Notes: a model not told the origin generated them from the sequence alone. A stretch of DNA of 64,000 nucleotides from WTFY01 sp965205275 (GCA_965205275.1 OZ242168.1:372001-436000); one strand, 5' to 3'. Positions 34,989-44,070 are shown, counted from the stretch's first letter. Numbers and translations are program-made.

Positions 34989-35469
34989 CAGACCGGCCCG
35001 GCTGATCACTTCCAACCCGTTTATTTTCCAGCCTGAACCGCTTCAGGCGATCCTCTGCTGATTTCCGGAATCCCTGGTATTTATTTGCCAGGAGCAGGCA
35101 TATATGGATTGATGATGCAGCTATGAAAATGCTTGCCCTGCAAGGCTTCGGTGGTCAGGGTTAACCCGGTTTGTACCAGTTAGGCTTGCAGCAAGTATGG
35201 CTATATAGACTAAGGGGAAAGGAAGACACAGGTGGACTTTAGATGTGCCGCTTGTGATCATCGGGAGAACGTAGATATCCATGCTGCTTTAAATATCCAG
35301 GCCTCCTGGAATGGGGAAGGCATGAGGTGGCCACGCTGGCTGGACTGCGAAGCGTCAAATAATGGATACGGATAGGTTTCGGCACTGATGTATATAATTC
35401 CCAAATGGAATAAAGTAATGTACATCTAGAATGCGATGTACAGGGTTTTTAAAAAACCAAGGAGTTGAA
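34989..35469. other. Long intergenic stretch with a transposase remnant and inverted repeats
   Basis: About 480 bp. The first 240 bp show no gene. A TnpB C-terminal remnant lies at 35232-35375. It is followed by two inverted repeats: TGTACAT/ATGTACA (35419-35442) and the palindrome-like GGTTTTTAAAAAACC just after it. AAGGAG at 35459-35464 is the ribosome-binding site of the next gene, so a promoter for that gene should lie here. Confidence 0.6.
35232..35375 (+). pseudogene. C-terminal remnant of an IS200/IS605 TnpB (OrfB)
   Basis: A 47-codon open stretch translates to FRCAACDHRENVDIHAALNI, followed by a normal tail to a TAG stop. This matches the end of TnpB proteins: the second CxxC of the zinc ribbon and the DxHAAxNI form of the third RuvC motif (DxNAAxNI). 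Everything upstream of the finger is lost. TnpB is the RNA-guided nuclease of IS200/IS605 elements; this copy must be dead. Its tail is directly followed by the inverted repeats at 35419-35458, which may be what is left of the element's right end. Confidence 0.75.
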
Positions 35470-35856
35470 ATGTTTGGTTCGCTTAGTATTCCATTTGGCT
35501 GTGTAATGCTATACAACGTTGTCAGATTGAAAGAAGGTGTAGCTGAAGAGGATATACAGCTTGCCTTGGGAGAAATGTGCAATGTTGTCAAGAACACTTA
35601 TGGCGATGACAAAGGTGGTTTTATCGGAGGGCAGGTATACAAGTTCGCCGGATTTGTCTCAGACGAAGGATCGATTGCCTCAAAAAACCAGACCCAGGAC
35701 CATATTGCAATTGTGACCTACTGGCAGTCCTTTGAACAGCATGAGCAATCACATGCAGATGAAGTGTTCAAGGAAAAGTTTGAGGCTTTGGGCCAACACG
35801 CACATGAGACCTATGAAATAGGGTATGAAATGCTGTGGCAGGGGGAGCCGGAATAA
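35470..35856 (+). CDS. Small protein, possible dimeric alpha-beta barrel fold
   Basis: Protein of 128 residues from ATG 35470 with an AAGGAG site. Strand-helix pattern FGCVMLYNVVRLKEGVAEED, then FAGFVSDEG, DHIAIVTYWQSFEQHEQSHAD and FKEKFEALGQ recalls antibiotic-biosynthesis-monooxygenase/Dabb-type barrels, in which two such units form a dimer. No catalytic residue can be named. It lies between the Fwd/ferredoxin genes and cysS. The gene is likely real; the fold is a guess and the function is unknown. Confidence 0.65.
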   Translation: MFGSLSIPFGCVMLYNVVRLKEGVAEEDIQLALGEMCNVVKNTYGDDKGGFIGGQVYKFAGFVSDEGSIASKNQTQDHIAIVTYWQSFEQHEQSHADEVFKEKFEALGQHAHETYEIGYEMLWQGEPE

Positions 35857-35906
35857 AATGTCTGCAGCAGTCTGGCTGATCGGGACAGGCTTTCCCTGAG
35901 ATCACT

Positions 35907-37283
35907 GTGACGATCCATATTTACAACACGGCTGCACGTAAAAAGGAGGAATTTGTTCCTGCTGATCCAAAACGTGTAACCATGTATGTTTGTGGCCCTA
36001 CCGTTTACAGCTTTCCCCACATAGGGAATGCTCGTCCTGCTGTAGTGTTCGATGTGTTTTACCGGTTGCTCATGCATGAGTTCGAGCATGTCATCTACAT
36101 GCGAAATATTACGGATGTGGATGACAAGATCAGTATTGCTGCATTAAAGGAGAAGGTCTCGATAGATAAAATTAGCAGCCGGTATACCAGGGTGTATCAC
36201 CAGAATATGGCAGACCTTGGCGTGTTGCCACCTGTTATTGAGCCAAAAGTAACTGAGCATATGCCGCAGATCATTGACATGATCGAGCGTCTGATTACAG
36301 CAGGGAATGCCTATGAAGTCGAAGGGCAGGTGCTATTCCATGTTCCTTCCTATGCCGAGTATGGAGCCTTGTCCGGTCATAATCTGAAAGAGTTGATTGC
36401 CGGTGCACGTGTAGAGGTTGCACCTTTTAAAAAAAACGATACGGATTTTGTTTTGTGGAAGCCATCCGGTAAGGATCAACCTGCATGGGACAGCCCATGG
36501 GGAAGGGGTCGGCCAGGCTGGCATATTGAATGTTCCACAATGATCGAGCAGCATCTTGGTGAGACGATTGATATCCATGGCGGTGGGCAGGATCTGGTTT
36601 TTCCGCACCATGAGAATGAGAGGGCGCAAAGTACCTGTGTGCATCATGGGAAACCATTCAGTCGCTACTGGATGCATAATGGTTTTGTAAACGTCGATCA
36701 TGAAAAAATGTCCAAGTCACTGGGCAACGTTTTATTGGTGCATGATCTGCTTGAGCAGGCATCCGGTGAGGCCATCCGGTTTACATTGCTGGGCACACAT
36801 TATCGAAGTCCACTGGACTGGACAGACGAAGCCCTGAGTCAGTCATGCAGGAATCTGGATCGGCTCTATGAAGTTTTGCGAAAGCTGCAGGACCTTGAAG
36901 TCGATGTATCGGCTGCAGATGCACCTGCAGCCTTTATGAGTGCGCTTAAAGATGATCTAAACACCCCTGCTGCAATTGCTGAATTGCACAGTCTGGCCAA
37001 ACAGGTGAATACTGCATCCCGGCAGGATTCAAGGCGGGTACTCAAAAGACAGTTGCTGGCGGCAGGAAAAATGCTGGGGATATTGCAGCAAGACCCTGCA
37101 GTGTGGTTTCGTGGAACAGGAGAAATCGATGAAATGGAGATTGGTGCGCTGGTAGGCCTGAGAGCCAGTGCCAAAAAAGAAAGGGATTTCCAGCGGGCCG
37201 ATGAGATTCGGGATCAACTGACAGCAATGGGAATCCAGGTCCAGGATCGACCCGATGGAACATCAGGCTGGAGGAAAGCGTAA
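35907..37283 (+). CDS. cysS: Cysteine--tRNA ligase
   Basis: Class I aminoacyl-tRNA synthetase of 458 residues charging tRNA-Cys. Zinc-site cysteine in MYVCGPTVYSFPHIGNARP, the HIGH-type motif HIGN, WHIECSTM (second zinc Cys), HHENERAQ and EKMSKSLGN (KMSKS) are all present. Starts at GTG 35907. Single gene; the following 500 bp carries only a doubtful small ORF before the RFAP synthase. Confidence 0.96.
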   Translation: MTIHIYNTAARKKEEFVPADPKRVTMYVCGPTVYSFPHIGNARPAVVFDVFYRLLMHEFEHVIYMRNITDVDDKISIAALKEKVSIDKISSRYTRVYHQNMADLGVLPPVIEPKVTEHMPQIIDMIERLITAGNAYEVEGQVLFHVPSYAEYGALSGHNLKELIAGARVEVAPFKKNDTDFVLWKPSGKDQPAWDSPWGRGRPGWHIECSTMIEQHLGETIDIHGGGQDLVFPHHENERAQSTCVHHGKPFSRYWMHNGFVNVDHEKMSKSLGNVLLVHDLLEQASGEAIRFTLLGTHYRSPLDWTDEALSQSCRNLDRLYEVLRKLQDLEVDVSAADAPAAFMSALKDDLNTPAAIAELHSLAKQVNTASRQDSRRVLKRQLLAAGKMLGILQQDPAVWFRGTGEIDEMEIGALVGLRASAKKERDFQRADEIRDQLTAMGIQVQDRPDGTSGWRKA

Positions 37284-37343
37284 TTCGTTACAAGAGGCAT
37301 CATTCTGAAATAAAGTGGCGAATTCTATGATGAGTTCAAACCG

Positions 37344-37604
37344 GTGGGACATGGGAACGGTACGTTGAGAGGCTTAGTACCGCCAGACCCTGAAGGTGGC
37401 GTGTCCAAAATCCAATACGCTGTAGTATATGTGCCGAAACGCAGTCGCAACCGGTTTGCAGCAAACTGTGTAGAGATTAAAGACAATGCTGACCAGGCAC
37501 AGGCCTCATCAGATCCGGATAATAAAAAGTTTGCAGCCAAGGTAGTGGGACCATCCAAATCATCGGAAGGGCAATTCATTTACTATTTGCTGAAATGGCT
37601 GTAA
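37344..37604 (+). CDS. Small conserved-looking hypothetical protein with uncertain start
   Basis: A frame of 86 codons from GTG 37344. Its opening GHGNGTLRGLVPPDPEGG followed by KIQYAVVYVPKRSRNRF and a C-terminal FIYYLLKWL looks like a genuine folded protein, not a shadow. The frame continues upstream to a TAA at about 37312 (residues EFYDEFKPV) without ATG, while an ATGATG pair at 37328 is in another frame, one base off. So the start is uncertain, or a one-base change has broken it. I do not recognise the family with certainty. Confidence 0.45.
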   Translation: MGHGNGTLRGLVPPDPEGGVSKIQYAVVYVPKRSRNRFAANCVEIKDNADQAQASSDPDNKKFAAKVVGPSKSSEGQFIYYLLKWL

Positions 37605-37799
37605 CAATCAGCACGGCCAGTGTACAGGTTCATCAAAGCAATTCGGTATTGATGCAAGGTACCCTCTGTCTTCGGTCGAAAGTGGTATTTAATCTTTCCA
37701 TCCAGGCCCTTGGGTGTTCATGTGTGGCAGGCACCCGGCCTTATATTATTTGTGAAAAATTCTAGAGTCAGGCAGGCGAAATCTAATAGAATAATATCT

Positions 37800-38792
37800 A
37801 TGAGTAGTCTGCCAATCTATATTGAAGCCCCGGCTCGCCTGCACCTTGGATTTCTTGATTTAGAAGGTGGTTTGGGGAGGCAGTTTGGAAGTCTCGGGCT
37901 TACACTTGGTGGCATTACAACGAAGATTGTTGTAGCCCGGCACAAAGATCATATTCAGATGCTTGGTGAGCCTGCTGGGTGTGTGCAAAAAATTGCTGAA
38001 AAATTTATTGCCCGCAAGGGACTGACAGGAGGCTGCCAGATTGAAGTGCTTGAACAGATTCCTGCTCACTCGGGACTCGGTTCAGGGACACAACTGGCAC
38101 TGGCTGTAGGGACTGCGATTTCCAGGCTCTATTCACTTGAATGCACTTGCCAGGATATCGCTGCAATACTGGATCGCGGAGCAAGATCCGGAATTGGAAT
38201 TGGTGCATTTCAGCAGGGAGGGTTCCTGCTGGATGCAGGAAGGGATACTCACAGTTTCCCCCCGCCCATTGTTTCACGGATACAGTTTCCATCACACTGG
38301 CGCATAGTACTTGTCATTGATTCAACCCTGCGTGGTTTGCATGGAAATAATGAAGCCTTATCCTTTTCTGCCCTGCCGACCTTTTCTTCACAAACCGCAG
38401 CCTACCTGTGTCGCTTGGTGCTGATGCAGATTCTGCCCGCTGTTTCTGAGCAGAATATAGAGGTTTTCAGTAAAGGTATTTGTAAATTACAAAGGTGTAT
38501 AGGCGATTTTTTCGCATATGCACAAGGAGGGCGTTATACTAGCCAAGCTGTCGGTGAGGCAATTGGATATATCGAATCGCTGGGCATTGAAGGAGTTGGA
38601 CAAAGCTCATGGGGTCCCCTGGGGTTTGCTTTCGTTGATAGTGAATTACAGGCACATACGCTGTCACGCGAACTGCAAACAAGGTTTGCAGATAATAAGG
38701 ATCTGCAATTTAAGATAGTATCTGGAAGAAATACTGGAGCGGTGGTTCAGCAGCAGGGTATGGCTTCTTTGCCAAAAGCAGTAAAGTCCTGA
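37800..38792 (+). CDS. mptG: Beta-ribofuranosylaminobenzene 5'-phosphate synthase (RFAP synthase)
   Basis: GHMP-kinase fold enzyme that condenses p-aminobenzoate (or 4-hydroxybenzoate in some archaea) with PRPP, the first committed step of methanopterin synthesis. It has 330 residues from ATG 37800. Family segments: EAPARLHLGFLDLEGGLGR, QIPAHSGLGSGTQLALAVGTA (the glycine-rich loop), RGARSGIGIGAFQQGGF and GQSSWGPLGFAF. It heads the H4MPT gene group, 80 bp before mtdB. pABA would come from PabB in the same window. Identification is firm at family level. Confidence 0.93.
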   Translation: MSSLPIYIEAPARLHLGFLDLEGGLGRQFGSLGLTLGGITTKIVVARHKDHIQMLGEPAGCVQKIAEKFIARKGLTGGCQIEVLEQIPAHSGLGSGTQLALAVGTAISRLYSLECTCQDIAAILDRGARSGIGIGAFQQGGFLLDAGRDTHSFPPPIVSRIQFPSHWRIVLVIDSTLRGLHGNNEALSFSALPTFSSQTAAYLCRLVLMQILPAVSEQNIEVFSKGICKLQRCIGDFFAYAQGGRYTSQAVGEAIGYIESLGIEGVGQSSWGPLGFAFVDSELQAHTLSRELQTRFADNKDLQFKIVSGRNTGAVVQQQGMASLPKAVKS

Positions 38793-38871
38793 AATTCAAA
38801 CCATAAGAGTTCACACCAAGTGTGGGATTGAGTGGTGTATTTGCAAAATACTTTTATCTTGAGAGAACAAA

Positions 38872-39774
38872 ATGGAAAAACCATACATTTTACACATGGT
38901 TACACCGGCAAAAAATTTAAGCCCATTTGATGTCAATATGGCGCTGGATGCAGGGTGGAACCATGCAGTGGGTTATACCGACATTGAGAAAGAGGAAGTA
39001 CAGGCCCTGATTCAGGATGCAATATTTTCCCGTGGACCGGCCGGGGCAAAACGGACCGGAGTGTTTTTGGGGGGGCGCGATATGCATCTTGCCATGGATA
39101 TGATGAAAATTTGCCAAGGGTCGATGGTGCCACCCTTTGAAACCTCCTGTTTTGCCGATCCCAGTGGTGCTTTCACGACTGCTGCCGGGATGGTGGCTTG
39201 TGTAGAGCAGGCTCTGAAAGACAGATTTGATACAGATCTGCAAGGCAAGCGTGTCGTTATAATGGGGGGCACTGGTCCGGTAGGCTCTACGGCTGCGGTA
39301 CTGGCGGCCAAGGCAGGGGCCCACGTACAGGTTATGGGACGTAAAAAAGAAAAATCAGAACAGGTGGCTGCATTATGTAACCGTGAATATGGTGGTGATG
39401 TAACGGATATACAGGGTGAGGCCAACGATATGATTGGTGAGGTGGTACAAAGCGCGGATGTAGTGCTCGCAGCCGTGGCTGCCGGTGTACAGGTTATATC
39501 TGCAGAGCATATCCAAAGCTCGGGTAAATTAAAGGTTGCTGCAGATGTAAATGCTGTGCCACCTTCAGGGATTGCAGGACTCGATGTAATGGGCGACTGC
39601 AAGCCTGTTGAAGGATCCGGTAGCGGTGCGGTCGGGATTGGTGCGCTGATTATTGGCAATGTAAAATATCAGACCCAGCACAGGCTTTTACAGAAAATGC
39701 GTGATACAGACAAACCTGTCTATTTACACTTTGAGCATGCATTCGACACTGCCAGGGAGATTACCCGGGGATAG
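38872..39774 (+). CDS. mtdB: NAD(P)-dependent methylene-H4MPT dehydrogenase
   Basis: Oxidises methylene-H4MPT to methenyl-H4MPT with NAD or NADP. It has 300 residues. Typical segments: HMVTPAKNLSPFDVNMALDA, GVFLGGRDMHLAMDMM, MVPPFETSCFADPSGAF, the dinucleotide motif VIMGGTGPVGSTAAVLAA, and AADVNAVPPSGIAGLD. Its stop lies 38 bp inside the next frame. It is the second enzyme of formaldehyde oxidation after Fae. MtdB rather than MtdA is favoured by overall sequence character and neighbours. Confidence 0.94.
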   Translation: MEKPYILHMVTPAKNLSPFDVNMALDAGWNHAVGYTDIEKEEVQALIQDAIFSRGPAGAKRTGVFLGGRDMHLAMDMMKICQGSMVPPFETSCFADPSGAFTTAAGMVACVEQALKDRFDTDLQGKRVVIMGGTGPVGSTAAVLAAKAGAHVQVMGRKKEKSEQVAALCNREYGGDVTDIQGEANDMIGEVVQSADVVLAAVAAGVQVISAEHIQSSGKLKVAADVNAVPPSGIAGLDVMGDCKPVEGSGSGAVGIGALIIGNVKYQTQHRLLQKMRDTDKPVYLHFEHAFDTAREITRG

Positions 39775-40885
39775 GCGTATTTATCTGGTTGTAGCGACAT
39801 CGGGTCGGGTCATAGCTGAGGCCCTGAAAGCAAGCGGATACCCTGTAGCTGTAGTAGATGGATTTGCGGATATGGATACCTGTGCAGCAGCGGTGGTCAG
39901 CCAAAAAGTATCACGCACCAGCTTTGGTCTGGATGAGAGGGAAACTGTTGAAGCTGTGCGGCGGTTGCAGGATGAGTACCGTCTGGAAGGCCTGTTTTAT
40001 GATTCGGCCTTGGAGTCTGCTCCCGACCTGCTGGATACTGTCGCGGTTGGCCGAATCATCGGTAATTCAAGTGACATACTTCGCAGGTGTAAAGATCCCG
40101 AAGTGTTTTTTTCAGTACTTGATACGAAATCAATACCGTATCCTGAGGTATGTTTCAGGCCTGTTCAGGATGACTGCCACCTGTGGTTGATGAAAAGCTC
40201 AAGGAGCGCTGGTGGCTTAGGCATTACTGCCTGTTCCGATGAGTTCAGCCAGGATCAGCATGCCTATTTTCAGAGAAAAATGGATGGCATGAATTTTTCT
40301 CTGACGTTTCTGGCCAACGGTGAGAAAATAAAGGCATTGGGGTTCAATACCTTGTGGAGCCGGGCATCCGGGTCAAATATGCCTTACCTGTATGAAGGTG
40401 CCATTAACCGGGCCGATCTCACAGAAGCACAGCAATATACTGCCTTTGGTTATGCAACCCTCCTTGCACGTGAATTCAATCTTGTCGGTTTGAACAGTAT
40501 TGACTTTATTCTTTCAAATGATTGCGTTTGTGTACTGGAAATAAACCCGCGTATTCCTGCAACCTATGAATTATACGAAACCAGGCAGGGTGATCTGATC
40601 AGGGAACATATGGATGCATGCATACATGCTAAACTCAACCAGGCACAGGGCAAACAGCTTTTACATGCCCATGCAATTGTCTATGCCCCTGAGCCCATGC
40701 AGGTGCCCGCCCATTTCAACTGGCCTTTATGGGCGGCAGATCGACCGCACTCTGAAGAATTCATTCAAAAGCATGAGCCGGTATGCAGTGTATTTGCAGG
40801 AGGCAAGAATGTGGCCCAAGTGCGTGCGATGATTCGTGCCCGGAAAGAAATGATATTGGACAAACTCATGCGAACGGAAAATTAA
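39737..40885 (+). CDS. orf7: ATP-grasp protein of the H4MPT cluster (Orf7-like)
   Basis: ATP-grasp carboligase-type protein of 382 residues from ATG 39737, overlapping mtdB by 38 bp. Visible: YLVVATSGRVIAEALKASGY (pre-ATP-grasp domain), LMKSSRSAGGLGI (phosphate-binding loop), FNLVGLNSIDFIL and CVLEINPRIPATYELYE (metal and ATP site). It matches the group known from methylotrophs as Orf7, which accompanies mtdB and mch. Such proteins form an amide or acid-amine bond in cofactor assembly; the precise substrate in methanopterin or methanofuran synthesis is not established to my knowledge. Confidence 0.8.
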   Translation: MHSTLPGRLPGDRRIYLVVATSGRVIAEALKASGYPVAVVDGFADMDTCAAAVVSQKVSRTSFGLDERETVEAVRRLQDEYRLEGLFYDSALESAPDLLDTVAVGRIIGNSSDILRRCKDPEVFFSVLDTKSIPYPEVCFRPVQDDCHLWLMKSSRSAGGLGITACSDEFSQDQHAYFQRKMDGMNFSLTFLANGEKIKALGFNTLWSRASGSNMPYLYEGAINRADLTEAQQYTAFGYATLLAREFNLVGLNSIDFILSNDCVCVLEINPRIPATYELYETRQGDLIREHMDACIHAKLNQAQGKQLLHAHAIVYAPEPMQVPAHFNWPLWAADRPHSEEFIQKHEPVCSVFAGGKNVAQVRAMIRARKEMILDKLMRTEN

Positions 40886-40919
40886 TTGAAAATATAATTT
40901 TTGGACAAGGGAATGAATC

Positions 40920-41870
40920 ATGCAAAATATAAGTGTTAATCAGCTGGCAAAGCCGTTAGTTCAGGAACTCATTAACAAAAGTGATGCCTTGAGAGTCAGG
41001 GTGGGTGAGTTCAGCAATGGTGCAAGATATATCGATGCAGGCATCGATTGCACAGGCGGGCTTGAAGCCGGCAGGATCATTGGCGAAATCTGTATGGGAG
41101 GCCTGGGTAAAGTGACACTTTACCATGCAACAGCTGTGAATGACTGGCCGCTTTCCCTGCATGTGCATGCCTCTCATCCGGTTCTGGCATGTCTGGGCAG
41201 CCAGTATGCGGGTTGGAGTCTGTCGCATGAAAAATTTCATGCTCTGGGCTCAGGACCCGGGCGGGCAATAGCGCTGAAAGAACCCTTGTTTGAAGAATTG
41301 GGCTATAAGGATACTAGTGACAGCGCAACGTTCATACTCGAGGTAGACCAGCTTCCGCCTGTTGCATTGATCGACAGGGTTGCTGAAATATGCAGGTTGG
41401 CACCGGATGCCCTGACATTTATCCTGACCCCGACCCGTTCGATTGCAGGCACTGTACAGGTAGTGTCCAGGGTGCTGGAAGTAGCCATGCACAAGGTCCA
41501 TGTGTTGAAGTTTCCTCTGGATAACATCCTGGATGGTTCGGCGAGTGCGCCGCTGTCCCCACCGGTACCTGATTTTGTTACGGCCATGGAGCGTACCAAT
41601 ACCGCTATTCTGTTTGCCGGACGGGTGCATCTTTTTGTGCAGGGCGACGATGCAAGTGCTGAAGAGCTTGCGCAGAAACTTCCGTCGAATTCATCGCCTG
41701 ATTACGGTAAACCATTTGCCCGGATTCTCGAAGACTGCGGATATGACTTTTTCAAGATAGACCCTATGCTGTTCAGCCCTGCCTGGGTTACAGTGACCTC
41801 GGTCGAAAGCGGCAACACGTTTAGAGGTGGAAATCTGGCCCCTGATCTGCTGGCTGAATCCTTTTCCTGA
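40920..41870 (+). CDS. mch: Methenyl-H4MPT cyclohydrolase
   Basis: Hydrolyses methenyl-H4MPT to 5-formyl-H4MPT. It has 316 residues, standard for Mch. Typical features: YIDAGIDCTGGLEAGRIIGE, GGLGKVTLYHATAVNDWPLSLHVHASHPVLACLGSQYAGW broken into the expected blocks, ALGSGPGRAIA, and FILTPTRSIAGTVQVVSRVLE. Preceded by AAGGGA. Four bp from orf17. The product then goes to Ftr (31377-32264). Confidence 0.96.
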   Translation: MQNISVNQLAKPLVQELINKSDALRVRVGEFSNGARYIDAGIDCTGGLEAGRIIGEICMGGLGKVTLYHATAVNDWPLSLHVHASHPVLACLGSQYAGWSLSHEKFHALGSGPGRAIALKEPLFEELGYKDTSDSATFILEVDQLPPVALIDRVAEICRLAPDALTFILTPTRSIAGTVQVVSRVLEVAMHKVHVLKFPLDNILDGSASAPLSPPVPDFVTAMERTNTAILFAGRVHLFVQGDDASAEELAQKLPSNSSPDYGKPFARILEDCGYDFFKIDPMLFSPAWVTVTSVESGNTFRGGNLAPDLLAESFS

Positions 41871-41873
41871 GCC

Positions 41874-42788
41874 ATGCCGCAGCATATTGCAATTATTACC
41901 GATGATCCTGGCTGGCATGGCAAAGAGCTGAGCAAGGCTTTTAACGCCAAAGGCTGCCAATGTACGAATGTTTCATTAACAGATTGTCATTTTAAGACAG
42001 GGTCAGGCCCTGGCAGCTTGGTTATTCCCGGTTTTGAAGGGTGTTTGCCTGCCGGGGTGTTTGTGCGCGGTGTGCCAGGAGGTTCTCTGGAAGAAGTCGT
42101 GTTTTATCTCGATATCCTGCATGCATTACGTGAACTGAATGTTTTTGTCTATAATGAGGTTCGTGCCATTGAACGCAGTGTCGACAAGGGCATGACCAGT
42201 TTTCTGCTCGATCAGGCAGGTCTTGCAACGCCTCCGACCTGGGTAGGGAATAACGTTCATCACGCATATTCCTTTATACGTCAGCAACTGGGACTTGGTT
42301 GCAAGGTTGTAATAAAGCCTCTATTTGGCTCTCAGGGAAAAAATCTGCAGCTGATCACCAAACCTGACGATATGGCTGATTTTACGGTATATAACAAAAT
42401 CTATTATCTGCAAAGATACATTGAAACAGGCTCAAAAGATGCTTATGACTGGCGGCTGTTTGTGATAGGGGAACAGGTTGTCGCAACGATGAGAAGGCAG
42501 GGTGATGGCTGGATTGCTAATGTGGCAACAGGTGGGAAGTGCTATCCGGCTGTGCTGGACGAAAAGTTTACCGGAATGGCCACAGATGCTGTGAAAGCGG
42601 TCGATATGCATTATGGTGGTGTGGATATCATACGCGATGATAATCATAAACTGTGGGTTACTGAGGTGAACAGCATTCCTGCATGGCGAGGTCTGCAAAG
42701 CGTTAACAGGATTATCGTTGCAGAGAGACTGGTAGAGCATTTCCTGGGTTGTCTGCAGCGGCGCTCTGGAATCGAGCAGGCCAGCTGA
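41874..42788 (+). CDS. orf17: RimK-type ATP-grasp ligase (Orf17/MptN-like)
   Basis: Protein of 304 residues in the RimK branch of ATP-grasp ligases, which add glutamates to carboxyl groups. Segments: IAIITDDPGWHGKELSKAF, VVIKPLFGSQGKNL, YLQRYIETGSKDAYDWRLFV and LWVTEVNSIPAWRGLQ. Bacterial Orf17 and archaeal MptN are related; MptN adds alpha-glutamate to methanopterin. A similar side-chain reaction in this organism is likely but inferred. Four bp after mch. Confidence 0.85.
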   Translation: MPQHIAIITDDPGWHGKELSKAFNAKGCQCTNVSLTDCHFKTGSGPGSLVIPGFEGCLPAGVFVRGVPGGSLEEVVFYLDILHALRELNVFVYNEVRAIERSVDKGMTSFLLDQAGLATPPTWVGNNVHHAYSFIRQQLGLGCKVVIKPLFGSQGKNLQLITKPDDMADFTVYNKIYYLQRYIETGSKDAYDWRLFVIGEQVVATMRRQGDGWIANVATGGKCYPAVLDEKFTGMATDAVKAVDMHYGGVDIIRDDNHKLWVTEVNSIPAWRGLQSVNRIIVAERLVEHFLGCLQRRSGIEQAS

Positions 42789-42837
42789 AAACAAAGGTAA
42801 ACGTGTATTACTTTGTGGACTGTACCTGGCAAAAAAC

Positions 42838-44070
42838 ATGAGCCTGTTTCAGATATCTTCTCTTTTACTTTGTTTCGCAGCGCTTTTTGCGTATATCAAT
42901 TATCGGTTTGTCAGACTTCCAACTACGATTGGAATCATGTTGTTGAGTCTGATTTTGTCGTTAATGCTGATCCTGTGTGGTGAACTGGGAGTGGGTCTGG
43001 AGGATTACGCAGCCCGTATTGTCAGCAGTATTGATTTCAATCAGGCATTACTGCACGGGATGTTGAGTTTTTTGTTATTTGCTGGAGCCCTGCACGTCAA
43101 TATTAATGATTTGCGTGAACAGAAATGGGTAATTGGCACACTGGCTACGGTGGGCATTATCATTTCCACTTTTATTATAGGTACCGCCACATACTACATG
43201 CTGCAATGGTTGGGTATTCCGGTGGCCTATACCTACTGCCTGGTATTTGGTGCACTCATCTCCCCAACGGATCCAATTGCAGTATTGGGCATACTGAAAG
43301 TGGTAGGTGTACCCAAATCGCTTGAGACCAAAATAGTTGGTGAATCCCTGTTTAATGATGGAGTTGGCATAGTTGTATTTCTCGTTTTGCTCGGGATTGC
43401 AACGGGAGGCAATGAGGTGACCATTCCTGCTGTAATGGGCTTGCTTGCACTTGAAGCAATAGGCGGGCTGCTTTTGGGTCTTGGGTTGGGTCTTGCCGGA
43501 TTTCTGATGTTACGAGGTGTGGATAATTACCAGGTCGAAGTCCTGATCACCCTGGCGCTGGTTTCAGGAGGATATGCATTGGCCGAGGCATTACATGTTT
43601 CTGCCCCGATCGCAATCGTGGTGGCTGGGCTTTTTATCGGCAACCAGGGAAGGATACTCGCGATGTCAGACAAAACCCGAGTGAGACTGGATGATTTCTG
43701 GGAGTTGATTGATGAGATTCTCAATGCAGTACTGTTTCTGTTAATTGGTCTGGAGATACTGGTTCTTACTTTTACAAAACAGTTCATCATGGCAGGATTG
43801 CTGGCCATTCCCATTGTGTTGTTTGCGAGGTGGGTATGCGTAGGTGTGCCTGTCCAGATTATGAGAAAATTCAGAACTTTCTCCCCCTATGCAACCACTG
43901 TATTGACATGGGGCGGTCTTCGGGGTGGTATCTCTATAGCGTTGGCCTTGTCCATTCCCCCACACCCGGCACGTGACCCATTGCTGGTGATTACCTATTT
44001 CCTAGTTATATTTTCAATTCTTGTGCAAGGGCTTACAATCGGAAAAGTCCTTGCTTTTACACAAAAATAA
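42838..44070 (+). CDS. CPA1-family Na+/H+ antiporter (NhaP-like)
   Basis: Integral membrane protein of 410 residues with about 12 hydrophobic segments. Family motifs: FGALISPTDPIAVLGILK, IVGESLFNDGVGIVVFLVLL (ion-binding aspartates) and TWGGLRGGISIALAL. It exchanges Na+ (or K+) for H+ across the inner membrane. It stands within the H4MPT gene run between orf17 and orf5 in the same orientation, with short gaps, and is presumably co-transcribed. Nothing in the C1 pathway requires it, so the placement is notable; internal pH control during formaldehyde/formate flux is one idea. Confidence 0.9.
   Translation: MSLFQISSLLLCFAALFAYINYRFVRLPTTIGIMLLSLILSLMLILCGELGVGLEDYAARIVSSIDFNQALLHGMLSFLLFAGALHVNINDLREQKWVIGTLATVGIIISTFIIGTATYYMLQWLGIPVAYTYCLVFGALISPTDPIAVLGILKVVGVPKSLETKIVGESLFNDGVGIVVFLVLLGIATGGNEVTIPAVMGLLALEAIGGLLLGLGLGLAGFLMLRGVDNYQVEVLITLALVSGGYALAEALHVSAPIAIVVAGLFIGNQGRILAMSDKTRVRLDDFWELIDEILNAVLFLLIGLEILVLTFTKQFIMAGLLAIPIVLFARWVCVGVPVQIMRKFRTFSPYATTVLTWGGLRGGISIALALSIPPHPARDPLLVITYFLVIFSILVQGLTIGKVLAFTQK

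Noticed and set aside
34498..35061. 187-codon frame overlapping the end of fprA
   Set aside because: Shares most of its length with the FprA-type reductase in another frame and shows no domain.
39012..39659. 215-codon reverse frame inside mtdB
   Set aside because: Shadow frame rich in Pro, Ser, Thr and Ala produced by mtdB codon bias.
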